NCBI RefSeq assembly: GCF_000971295.1 | Contig: NZ_LANJ01000021.1 | Coordinates: forward strand, 1-59,204 | DNA: 59,204 bases | Source: Devosia epidermidihirudinis | GTDB taxonomy: Bacteria; Pseudomonadota; Alphaproteobacteria; Rhizobiales; Devosiaceae | Direction of reading: 5' to 3' | In this document: in pieces, positions 1 through 7,157 of the stretch | Position numbering within the stretch: the stretch's first letter is position 1 | How the letters are laid out: every line of letters begins with the position of its first letter | Notes under the pieces: generated by a model | Databases searched by the model: none | Seen by the model: only the letters and a program-made list of their open reading frames with translations | What the model was told of the DNA's origin: nothing | Position numbers and translations under genes: made by a program

Positions 1-65
1 GGTCTAGGGTGGGGGGCTTTCGTCATCGCGTGTGCGGCGGCATACCCCCACCCTGCTCGATGGAC

Positions 66-119
66 GGACTTAGCTGGCGCTAAGTCCTATCTCGCTTCCC
101 TCCCCACAAGGGGGAGGGA
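66..119. repeat. Intergenic palindromes
   Basis: Two hairpins lie in the gene-free start of the window. GGACTTAGC (66-74) pairs perfectly with GCTAAGTCC (79-87) around a 4-base loop. TCCCTCCCC (97-105) pairs with GGGGAGGGA (111-119). The second belongs to the CTCCCC/GGGGAG repeat type found again near 27.2, 29.3 and 41.5 kb. No gene is seen in bases 1-146. Confidence 0.6.
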
Positions 120-146
120 TGTCGACTGAGGGATTGACGGTGCGGC

Positions 147-767
147 CTAACCGAGCTCGTCCAGCATTGCCGCGTAGGCGCTTTCGTGGTTGCCGGTCCA
201 GTTGTCCATGCCGGGTTGGGTCAGCCAGCCGCGGCGGGGTGGGATGTAGCTGTAGATGCGGCGTTCGGGGGCTTGGCGCCATTGTAGGTTGAAGGCGGCG
301 AAGCGGGGGAAGAACTCGATATCGTGATAGGGGAGGTGGTCGTGGACCCACCAGGCCAGGGCTTCCCAATCACCAGTACGGTCGTAGTGGGGGATGAAGC
401 GGTTGACGATGATGCAGGCGGTGGCGCCGTATCGGCCGGCTTCGTCGCGCTGGTCCCAGATATGGCCGGCGTAGTTGGCTTCGTTGCGGGCGCAATTGAG
501 CTTGTGGACGTTGCCGAAACCGTTGACCTCCGGCGAGCGATAGGCTGATCGCACCGAGATACGGCCAAAACGGGCCTGCAATGGTTCCAACAGATGTTCG
601 CAGAGGGCCTTGCCAGCGATGATGGCGAGGTCGGGATCGCCGGGGATATTGGCGAAGCCATTGATGGCGGCAATCTCGGAATACAGAAAATCGCGCATGA
701 AGAAGCTTTCCGAGAGGCGGACGCGACCAAAATCCTCTAGGGCTCTGACGCTTTTGGGTTGGCGCAT
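147..767 (-). CDS. Hypothetical protein, peptidase M15-like fold
   Basis: A 206-residue soluble protein with no signal peptide or membrane segment. I do not recognise a named family with certainty. The middle holds SAYRSPEVN, then H and D residues, and later HDIEFFP. This resembles the zinc-ligand layout of M15 / hedgehog-type DD-peptidase folds (SxYRSPxxN, HxxxxxxD, then a late His), but the spacing is unusual and catalysis is unproven. The ATG at 767 is preferred because GGAG lies about 9 bases upstream; an in-frame ATG at 782 is possible. It is transcribed away from the TRIC gene, which starts about 90 bases further on. Coding is supported by normal composition and by lack of a better frame on the other strand. 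Confidence 0.65.
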   Translation of the reverse strand: MRQPKSVRALEDFGRVRLSESFFMRDFLYSEIAAINGFANIPGDPDLAIIAGKALCEHLLEPLQARFGRISVRSAYRSPEVNGFGNVHKLNCARNEANYAGHIWDQRDEAGRYGATACIIVNRFIPHYDRTGDWEALAWWVHDHLPYHDIEFFPRFAAFNLQWRQAPERRIYSYIPPRRGWLTQPGMDNWTGNHESAYAAMLDELG

Positions 768-857
768 GGCGTGGCTCCACATCACTGGACGCCGCACTGT
801 GTTGCGATACCCTAAGCAGGACAACCCGGTTTCGACCGCGCAACAGGAACACGCGTG

Positions 858-1472
858 ATGCTCACCATCCTTTTCTACATCGCCATCGCGGCTGAGGCGA
901 TGACGGCGGCACTGGCGGCAGGGCGGCGCAAGATGGACTGGTTTGGTGTATGTCTGCTGGCCTGCGTCACGGCCCTTGGCGGCGGGACGATCCGGGACCT
1001 GTTTCTGGGGCATTACCCGCTCTATTGGGTCAAGAACCCCTATATCCTGCTGCTGGTGTGTGGTGCGGCCCTCGCGACGATTGCCCTGGCGCAGGTTGTT
1101 GATCGGTTGCGCTGGACCTTCCTGCTGCTCGACGCGCTTGGGCTGGTCGTCTTCACGATCATTGGCTGCAATATCGCCATCGAAATGGGTACGCATCCGC
1201 TGATCGTGCTGGTCGCGGGCATGGTGACCGGGATTTTTGGCGGCATTCTGCGTGACGTCCTGTGCAATGACGTGCCGCTGGTGTTCAGCAGCGAGCTTTA
1301 TGCAACGGTCTCGATCGTGACCGGGGCTGTCTATTACTTCGGATTGCTGGCAGGGCTGGATGCCAACCTGGTGGTCATTCTTGCTCTGGCCGTGGGCTTC
1401 CCGCTGCGCGTGGTGGCGCTGATCAAAAAGTGGGAAATGCCGAAATTCGTCTATGACAAAGACCTGCGCTGA
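858..1472 (+). CDS. Trimeric intracellular cation channel family protein (UPF0126/YicG type)
   Basis: A 204-residue integral membrane protein of about seven hydrophobic segments. It has the two-fold internal repeat of the TRIC/YicG family: GGGTIRDLFLG near residue 40 and GGILRDVLCND near residue 127, both of the GGxxRD type. Family members form homotrimeric potassium-permeable channels; some YadS relatives are linked to amino acid transport, so the substrate is open. The start is ATG 858, with a GTG codon directly before it (855); AGGAA lies about 10 bases upstream. The gene stands alone, divergent from the M15-like gene and 88 bases before uxuA. The length is normal for the family. Confidence 0.88.
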   Translation: MLTILFYIAIAAEAMTAALAAGRRKMDWFGVCLLACVTALGGGTIRDLFLGHYPLYWVKNPYILLLVCGAALATIALAQVVDRLRWTFLLLDALGLVVFTIIGCNIAIEMGTHPLIVLVAGMVTGIFGGILRDVLCNDVPLVFSSELYATVSIVTGAVYYFGLLAGLDANLVVILALAVGFPLRVVALIKKWEMPKFVYDKDLR

Positions 1473-1560
1473 TCGCCTTCGGGTAAACCTGCTGGGGTCA
1501 GAAATAGGGCTTTTCGCGCGCCTGAGCATGTGGCACTAATCTTCCATACAAGAAGCGGGA

Positions 1561-2784
1561 GTGCCGGATTTGCGACAGACATGGCGATGGTTTGGACCCA
1601 AGGATCTGACCAGCATCGATGACGTGACGCAGGTCGGCGCTGTCGGCATCGTCAGCGCGCTGCACCATGTACCCAATGGCGCGGTGTGGAGCCCCGAGGA
1701 CATCGCCCAGCGCCATCGCGAGATCGCGACACGCAAGGATGGCACGCCATCCGGACTGACCTGGGACGTGGTGGAAAGCCTGCCCATCAGCGAAGATATC
1801 AAGAAGCAGAAAAACGACTGGCGCGAGCATATCGCCAATTACAAGATTTCGATGAAGCACCTCGCTGAGAGCGGGCTTGAGGTGATCTGCTATAATTTCA
1901 TGCCAGTGCTGGACTGGACGCGAACTGATGTGCGCTGGACGGTGGCCAATGGCGCCTCGTGCATGCGCTTTGATATCAATGACTTCGCGGCATTTGATAT
2001 CCACATTCTAGCGCGCGATGGGGCAGGGGCCGACTACACCAATGCCATCGTCGACGAAGCCGGACGCCGGTTCGCCGAGATGGGCGACGAGGCCAAAAAG
2101 CAGCTCTCGCGCAACATCACCATGGGGCTGCCGGGCTCGACAGAAGGCATGACGCTGGATGATGTCCGCGCCCACCTGGCCGAATATGACCGCATCAGCC
2201 ACGACCGGCTGCGGGCTAATTTCGTCGATTTCCTCGATGAGGTGGTGCCTGTTGCCGAGGATCTCGGACTGCGACTGTGCTGCCATCCCGATGATCCACC
2301 GTTTTCGCTGCTGGGCCTGCCCCGCGTGATGTCCACCGAGGCGGACTACAAATATATCCTCGACGCCGTGGACAGTCCGGCCAATGGCATGACGCTGTGC
2401 TCGGGTTCGCTCGGCGCGCGGCCGGACAATGACCTGCCCGGCATGATGGAGCGGCTGGGCGACCGGGTGCATTTCCTGCACCTGCGCAATGTGAAGCGCG
2501 ACACCGACGATGTGGTGGGCTCGTTCTACGAAGCCGAGCATCTGGGTGGGGATACCGACATGGTTGCGCTGATTGCGGCGATCGTGCGCGAGGAAAAAAA
2601 GCGCAAGGCGGCGGGTCGTAAAGACCACGTCATTCCAATGCGCCCAGACCATGGGCAGGACATTCTGGACGATCTGGGACGACGCTCGCAGCCGGGTTAT
2701 CCCACGATCGGTCGCATGAAAGGGCTTGCGGAACTGCGCGGTGTGATGGCAGCATTCGAACATAGCGAGCTTGGCCTGCTATAA
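1561..2784 (+). CDS. uxuA: Mannonate dehydratase
   Basis: This enzyme dehydrates D-mannonate to 2-keto-3-deoxygluconate in hexuronate catabolism. Family marks are the N-terminal RQTWRWFGPKD, the metal-site stretch CCHPDDPPFSLLG in the middle, LHLRNVKRD, and RPDHGQDILDD near the C-terminus. At 407 residues it has the usual length. The GTG at 1561 gives MPDLRQTW. The TTG at 1570 would give MRQTWRWFG, the usual N-terminus of the family, and GGGAG at 1558-1562 is then well spaced, so 1570 may be the true start. No uxuB or uxaC partner lies beside it; either they are elsewhere or the gene works as a single unit. It is followed by a short gap with two small hairpins before the hybrid kinase gene. 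Confidence 0.95.
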   Translation: MPDLRQTWRWFGPKDLTSIDDVTQVGAVGIVSALHHVPNGAVWSPEDIAQRHREIATRKDGTPSGLTWDVVESLPISEDIKKQKNDWREHIANYKISMKHLAESGLEVICYNFMPVLDWTRTDVRWTVANGASCMRFDINDFAAFDIHILARDGAGADYTNAIVDEAGRRFAEMGDEAKKQLSRNITMGLPGSTEGMTLDDVRAHLAEYDRISHDRLRANFVDFLDEVVPVAEDLGLRLCCHPDDPPFSLLGLPRVMSTEADYKYILDAVDSPANGMTLCSGSLGARPDNDLPGMMERLGDRVHFLHLRNVKRDTDDVVGSFYEAEHLGGDTDMVALIAAIVREEKKRKAAGRKDHVIPMRPDHGQDILDDLGRRSQPGYPTIGRMKGLAELRGVMAAFEHSELGLL

Positions 2785-2802
2785 TCGATCTACTTCCGGA
2801 AT

Positions 2803-2819
2803 AAAAGTTTACGACTTTT
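2803..2819 (+). other. Small AT-rich hairpin
   Basis: AAAAGT (2803-2808) and ACTTTT (2814-2819) form a perfect 6-base stem with a 5-base loop just after uxuA. It could be a weak terminator or a protein site. It lacks a clear T tract. Confidence 0.35.
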
Positions 2820-2837
2820 CAAAGAGTTACAGCCAAG

Positions 2838-2860
2838 CTCGCGTGGTTATTTCACGCGAG
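2838..2860 (+). promoter_or_regulatory. Hairpin covering the ribosome site of the hybrid kinase
   Basis: CTCGCGTG (2838-2845) and CACGCGAG (2853-2860) form a perfect 8-base stem with a 7-base loop. The right arm contains GCGAG of the GCGAGG ribosome site that serves the GTG start at 2869. Closed, the stem would hide the ribosome site. This is seen in the sequence; regulation is inferred. Confidence 0.5.
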
Positions 2861-2868
2861 GCCCTATT

Positions 2869-4779
2869 GTGACCGCGTCGACCTTTTTCCAGCGGCTTGT
2901 GAACTGGTTCATTCCCCAGCACATGAGCCAGGACCTGCACACGCGCAAACGCGTGCAGATGTTCATTATCAGCCACCTGTTCGGGCCTTTTATCGCAACA
3001 CCGATTCCGGTGGTGTTGTGGCTGGCCGATCCGAACCCCATGCCGCATGTGCTGATTCTGGCAGCGTCGATCTATGCGTTCTGGCCATTTCTGGCGCTGG
3101 TTAAGCTGTTCCCACGTGCCTATACGCCGCTGGCCATGGCTTCGGTGGTGAACCTGACCTTTGCAATCTTCTGGGGCACTTACAATTATGGCGGCGCCAG
3201 TTCGCCGTTCCTGGTGTGGCTGGTGCTCGTGCCATTGCTGGCCTTCATGTATCTGGGGGCAGGGTGGCTGCCGCGCGTCTTCGTGCTGGGGGCCATTCTG
3301 GGTGGCACTGCGGGCCTCTACGCGCTCTATCTCGTGGCCAGTTTTCCCGAGCATATTCCCGTCGAAAACATGGTTGTGGCGGGCCTGCTTTCGGCGCTGG
3401 GCGCCAATATCTACGTCTTCATGATGGCGGCGTATTACTCGAGCGTGGTGGATAGCCAGTCCGAGCTGATCAAGGAAATCGATCGGCATCAGGAGACACT
3501 GAAGGCGCTGACGCTGGCCAAGGATGAGGCCGAGCGCGCCAACGGGGCGAAGTCCGAATTCCTGGCCAAGATGAGCCACGAGTTGCGCACGCCGCTCAAT
3601 GCCGTGCTGGGCTATTCGGAAATTCTGCTGGAAGACGCCGAGCTTGATGGGCGCGGCGAGCAGATTGCGGACCTGCAGAAAATCAGCGCGGCCGGCAAGC
3701 ATCTGCTGTCCATGGTCAACGACATCCTCGATATCTCCAAGATCGAGGCCGGCAAGATGGTGCTGCATCTCGACACCATCGATCTCAACAAGCTGATCGA
3801 CGAAATCGAGGCGACGGCGCGGCCGATGGCGGCCAAGAACACCAATAGCCTGACGGTGACGCGCGGCGCGGAGCTGGGCAATATCCTGACCGACGCGACC
3901 AAGCTGCGGCAGGCGACGTTCAACCTGCTGTCCAACGCTTCCAAATTCACCCAGAACGGGCAGATCACGCTGGATGTGCAGCGCAAGAGCGAGGCCAGTG
4001 GCGACTGGGTTGAGATCGCCGTGCGCGATACGGGGATCGGTATCTCGCGCGAGCAGCAATCAGCGCTGTTTTCCAACTTCAGCCAGGCCAATTCCAAGAT
4101 CGCTGCAGTCTATGGCGGCACCGGGCTTGGCCTGTCGCTGAGCCAGAACCTGTGCCAGCTGATGGGCGGGCGGATCGAGTTTGAAAGCCAGGTTGGCCAG
4201 GGCTCGTGCTTTACCATCCGCATTCCGGCGGAAGGCGCGATCATGCTCAATGACGGGCTTGAGGGGGTGGTGTCGCCCCGCCCGGAGCGCACACCAGCAG
4301 CCGTGGTGCCAGACAGACCCGTAGCGCAGCGCTATGAACGCAGCGATGGCTATGCGGGGTTGAGCGGGCACGCGGCCAACCATGACTCGCGTGAGCGTTT
4401 GCTGATCATCGATGACGATCGGAACTTCCTCGAGCTGGCGGAGCGCCTGTTCCTGCGGGAGGACTACGCGCCGATCTGCACCGACGCGCCGCAATCGGCG
4501 CTGCAGATTGCACGGACGGTCAAACCTTCCGCAATCTTCCTCGATATTCTCATGCCGGGCTTTGACGGGTGGGATGTGCTGGCGGCGCTCCGCGCTGACC
4601 CACTCACCGCAGACATCCCGGTGTTCATGATTTCGATCCTGTCCGAACGCAGCAAGGCGCTGGCGGCAGGGGCTAATGGTATCATCATGAAGCCGCTCGA
4701 CGCATCGAAAGTGAAGGCGGCACTGACCGCGCTTAAGGCCACGCGTGGTTTGGCGCGGTCCAAGGTCGCAAAGGGATAG
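2869..4779 (+). CDS. Hybrid sensor histidine kinase with multi-pass membrane sensor and receiver domain
   Basis: A 636-residue inner-membrane kinase. Residues about 30-190 form roughly six hydrophobic segments with no large periplasmic loop. A short coiled coil follows (195-228), then a HisKA domain with H237 in MSHELRTPLN, and an ATPase domain with DTGIGIS and GGTGLGLSLS. The C-terminal receiver has acidic residues DDD 515-517 and phospho-Asp D559. The layout (six-helix membrane sensor, kinase, receiver) is that of CqsS/LqsS-type receptors for lipophilic signals, although overall similarity cannot be judged here. A single-domain response regulator follows after 14 bases, and an alpha-oxoamine synthase with a second receiver lies just beyond. 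The GTG start follows GCGAGG with 7 bases spacing. The ligand is unknown. Confidence 0.9.
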   Translation: MTASTFFQRLVNWFIPQHMSQDLHTRKRVQMFIISHLFGPFIATPIPVVLWLADPNPMPHVLILAASIYAFWPFLALVKLFPRAYTPLAMASVVNLTFAIFWGTYNYGGASSPFLVWLVLVPLLAFMYLGAGWLPRVFVLGAILGGTAGLYALYLVASFPEHIPVENMVVAGLLSALGANIYVFMMAAYYSSVVDSQSELIKEIDRHQETLKALTLAKDEAERANGAKSEFLAKMSHELRTPLNAVLGYSEILLEDAELDGRGEQIADLQKISAAGKHLLSMVNDILDISKIEAGKMVLHLDTIDLNKLIDEIEATARPMAAKNTNSLTVTRGAELGNILTDATKLRQATFNLLSNASKFTQNGQITLDVQRKSEASGDWVEIAVRDTGIGISREQQSALFSNFSQANSKIAAVYGGTGLGLSLSQNLCQLMGGRIEFESQVGQGSCFTIRIPAEGAIMLNDGLEGVVSPRPERTPAAVVPDRPVAQRYERSDGYAGLSGHAANHDSRERLLIIDDDRNFLELAERLFLREDYAPICTDAPQSALQIARTVKPSAIFLDILMPGFDGWDVLAALRADPLTADIPVFMISILSERSKALAAGANGIIMKPLDASKVKAALTALKATRGLARSKVAKG

Positions 4780-4793
4780 AAGAAACGCATCAT

Positions 4794-5189
4794 ATGGCTT
4801 TGGTACTTATCGTGGAAGACAACCCCATCAACCGAGACGTTCTCGGGAGACGGCTGGAGCGGCGTGGATTTTCCATTCGCTTTGCTGAGGATGGACCGAG
4901 CGGCATTACGGCTGCAAAAGTGTTGAAGCCGGATGTGATCCTGATGGATATGGGTTTGGGCGAGATGGATGGTTGCGAGGCGACGCAGCGCATCCTGGCG
5001 GACCCCGAGACGGCCCATATCCCGATTATCGCGCTGACAGCGAGCGCATTTGAATCCGACCGGGTGAGGGCACTTGCCGCCGGTTGCGTGGATTTTGACA
5101 CCAAGCCGGTCGACCTGCAGCGCCTGTTGGGCAAAATACAGGACGTGCTGGGCCCCAAAACCCCGGCAGCGGCGATGACCTTCGGTTAG
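4794..5189 (+). CDS. Single-domain response regulator (CheY/DivK-like)
   Basis: A 131-residue protein that is only a receiver domain. It has the acidic pocket in VEDN near residues 8-10, phospho-Asp D52 in LMDMGLGEMDG, T82 and K104 in DTKPVD, so it should be phosphorylatable. There is no DNA-binding or enzymatic output domain. Such proteins work by protein contact or as phosphate shuttles or sinks. It starts 14 bases after the hybrid kinase and is almost certainly co-transcribed with it, so the kinase is the likely phosphodonor. The kinase has its own receiver but no phosphotransfer (Hpt) domain in this window. The gene ends at a strong terminator shared with the convergent response regulator. 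Confidence 0.92.
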   Translation: MALVLIVEDNPINRDVLGRRLERRGFSIRFAEDGPSGITAAKVLKPDVILMDMGLGEMDGCEATQRILADPETAHIPIIALTASAFESDRVRALAAGCVDFDTKPVDLQRLLGKIQDVLGPKTPAAAMTFG

Positions 5190-5211
5190 ACTGTCACAGC
5201 CCCGTAAATGC

Positions 5212-5241
5212 AAAGCCCCCGGCACACGCCGGGGGCTTTTT
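5212..5241 (+). terminator. Rho-independent terminator between convergent genes
   Basis: AAAGCCCCCGGC (5212-5223) and GCCGGGGGCTTT pair perfectly around ACAC, followed by a T run. It is best oriented for the plus-strand kinase/response regulator pair. It lies immediately before the end of the minus-strand response regulator and could serve both sides. Confidence 0.85.
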
Positions 5242-5244
5242 GAT

Positions 5245-5637
5245 TTAAGCGACGTTGCCCTGGAAGCGGGTGACGTCGAGGGCTTCGCGCATGCGCCCGT
5301 AATTGACGGGCTTCTGATGGGCGTGGTTGCAGAGCAGACCCATAGCCTGCGCCACATGCTTCACCGTCGCCAGCATCTGTTCGTCCTGGCCGCTGACGAT
5401 GATGATCTCGCCGGGATAGCGTTGCTGCACCAATTGCCGAAAGAGTTCGACCGCGTCGACATGGGGCATGGCGATATCGACCGCCACCACGTCGGGTTGG
5501 AGTGCAGCGACCAGATGAATGACGCCGCGGGAGTCCGAAGTCGCATAGGACTCAAACCCGCAGCGTTCGGCGATCCGCGCGATCAGCTCGGCGGAAGGTG
5601 GATCGTCATCAACGGCGAGAAGCCTTGGGGGACGCAT
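5245..5637 (-). CDS. Single-domain response regulator linked to the oxoamine synthase
   Basis: A 130-residue receiver-only protein. It has the acidic residues in VDDDPP (10-12), phospho-Asp D54 in VAVDIAMPHVD, S82 in VSGQDE and K109 in HQKPVNYGRM. It differs clearly from the receiver encoded at 4794-5189 and is probably not a recent copy. The start codon lies 13 bases after the stop of the oxoamine synthase gene, so the two are a transcription unit. The tail after the conserved Lys is short and carries no output domain. A role as the receiver for the neighbouring hybrid kinase, coupling sensing to synthase function, is an inference from position. Confidence 0.88.
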   Translation of the reverse strand: MRPPRLLAVDDDPPSAELIARIAERCGFESYATSDSRGVIHLVAALQPDVVAVDIAMPHVDAVELFRQLVQQRYPGEIIIVSGQDEQMLATVKHVAQAMGLLCNHAHQKPVNYGRMREALDVTRFQGNVA

Positions 5638-5650
5638 GTGGGGTGCCTGT

Positions 5651-7012
5651 CTATGCTACTTCTGCAGACGGTGAACTTGGGGAGCGTCCGGTCGACGGAT
5701 TGCCTTCATGACCGAGGCGATACTCGATGTCGGCGTCATGCATGGCCTTGGCCAGCACGGCGACGACCTGATCGATGTCTTCCTTGGTATGCGAAGCCAT
5801 CACCTGAAAGCGGAAGCGTGCGCCGCCTTGCGGGACTGCGGGATATTCGACCAGATTGGCAATGCCACCAAGCGCCATCAGGTGGCGGGAGGCAAAGCGG
5901 CCGACGCCCTCAAGACCGAGCCGCACGGGCACGATCGGCGATGGATCGCCCAGGGTCTCAAGGCCTGCCTTGGTCATTTCGGCGCGCAGATAGAGGATGT
6001 TGTCCATGAGCTTGCGGCGCAGGACGCGACCTTCTTCGGAGCGCACGATGTTGAGCGCAGTCAGCACGGTTGCCGCCTGAACGGGGGAGAGCGCGTTGGA
6101 GAAGGTGTGCGTGGCGCTGTAGTATTTGAGATATTCAGCGGTCGCCTTGTCGCGCACGGCGATGAAGCCGCCATTGGAGGCAAAGGTCTTGGAGAAGCTG
6201 CCGATGATGATGTCGGCGGCATCGACCATATTCTGAAGGCCCATATGGCCAAGGCCATCGTCGCCGATGGAGCCAAGGTCGTGAGCGCAATCGACGAGAA
6301 GGGTCGCGTTGTAGCGGTCGCAGAGGGCGCGCATGGCGCCGAGATCCGGCGTGTCGGAGTGCATCGAGAATAGGCTCTCGGTCACGACCAGAATACCGTT
6401 TTCCTTGTCATTGTTCCGGATGCGCTCAAGCTTGCGCGTCAGAGCATCAAGATTCAAATGGCCGTGGTAATGGATATTCTGCGTGGCAGCCTTGGCGCCT
6501 TCCTGGAGGCACGAGTGAGCCAGAATGTCCATAACGACGTGGTCATTCGCACGCACGAAACCCTGAACCGAGCCGTAGCCAGCGGCCCAGCCGGTTGGGT
6601 ACAGCACGATCTCGCGGTCGCCGAGAAAGCTCGACAGGCCCTGTTCCAGCAGCAGTGAATTGGCGGTGTTGCCAAGCAGCGCGGCCGAGCCTGCGCTATG
6701 CACGCCATACTGGTTGATGGCGTCGATGGCGGTCTGCTTGATGGCAGGGTGGGACGACAGGCTCAGGTAATCCTGGCTGGCGAAGTTGATGCCGGAGAAG
6801 GAAGCCCCGGTATCGCTCTTGGCTTCGCAACGCGCCTGTGGGGCGGTGGAGGTGGAGCGGGCATAGGGCCACAAGTCGTGCTCGCGGCGCAGGTTCTGCC
6901 AATCGTAGAAGCTGGCCACGCGACTGATGAGGTTTGGCCCCGCCGGTGCGCGGTAGTCTCGCAGGCTGCCAGTGAGAGCTGCCTCTGGGACCGCTTGTGT
7001 ATTCGTCGTCAT
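5651..7012 (-). CDS. Alpha-oxoamine synthase family PLP enzyme (CqsA/LqsA/SPT/KBL-like)
   Basis: A 453-residue fold-type I PLP enzyme that should join an acyl-CoA (or acyl-ACP) to an amino acid with decarboxylation. It has a 70-residue N-terminal extension, the substrate loop FASQDYLSLSSHP (77-89), the glycine-rich stretch AGSAALLGNT, and H166 in DILAHSCL, placed to stack on the cofactor. ESLFSMHSD follows (E212), then D241-H244 in LVDCAHDLG, and the Schiff-base lysine K275 in GSFSKTFASNGGF. The GSFSK form is closer to serine palmitoyltransferase or autoinducer synthases than to the GTLGK of KBL/BioF. No biotin or haem genes are near. GGAGAGGG lies directly before the ATG. Position beside a hybrid kinase and receivers suggests a signal synthase; sphingoid-base synthesis is the main alternative. 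Confidence 0.87.
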   Translation of the reverse strand: MTTNTQAVPEAALTGSLRDYRAPAGPNLISRVASFYDWQNLRREHDLWPYARSTSTAPQARCEAKSDTGASFSGINFASQDYLSLSSHPAIKQTAIDAINQYGVHSAGSAALLGNTANSLLLEQGLSSFLGDREIVLYPTGWAAGYGSVQGFVRANDHVVMDILAHSCLQEGAKAATQNIHYHGHLNLDALTRKLERIRNNDKENGILVVTESLFSMHSDTPDLGAMRALCDRYNATLLVDCAHDLGSIGDDGLGHMGLQNMVDAADIIIGSFSKTFASNGGFIAVRDKATAEYLKYYSATHTFSNALSPVQAATVLTALNIVRSEEGRVLRRKLMDNILYLRAEMTKAGLETLGDPSPIVPVRLGLEGVGRFASRHLMALGGIANLVEYPAVPQGGARFRFQVMASHTKEDIDQVVAVLAKAMHDADIEYRLGHEGNPSTGRSPSSPSAEVA

Positions 7013-7117
7013 AAACCCTCTCCAGTCGGGGCCGCCCAGGCCAATTGGAGGCCAAATTATTGGGGCAGCTTGAAAAACAGCTTAAAGTTCCCCGTTTATT
7101 TTGCTTATCCCGGGATT

Positions 7118-7146
7118 GTTACAATTTGAGCTTAATGCATTGTAAC
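7118..7146. promoter_or_regulatory. Inverted repeat in divergent promoter region
   Basis: GTTACAAT (7118-7125) and ATTGTAAC (7139-7146) are perfect 8-base arms 13 bases apart. They lie between the divergent oxoamine synthase and GGDEF-EAL genes. The geometry suits a dimeric regulator controlling one or both. No DNA-binding regulator is encoded nearby. Confidence 0.55.
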
Positions 7147-7157
7147 TTCGGGGGATT

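Noticed and set aside
768..1529. Long open frame continuing upstream of the M15-like gene on the minus strand
   Set aside because: It runs antisense through the TRIC channel gene and is polar and repetitive (His/Gln/Arg-rich), a GC-rich shadow. The real start is at 767.
2008..4059. Long minus-strand open frames opposite uxuA and the hybrid kinase
   Set aside because: Low-complexity shadow translations of well-supported plus-strand genes, with no family marks.
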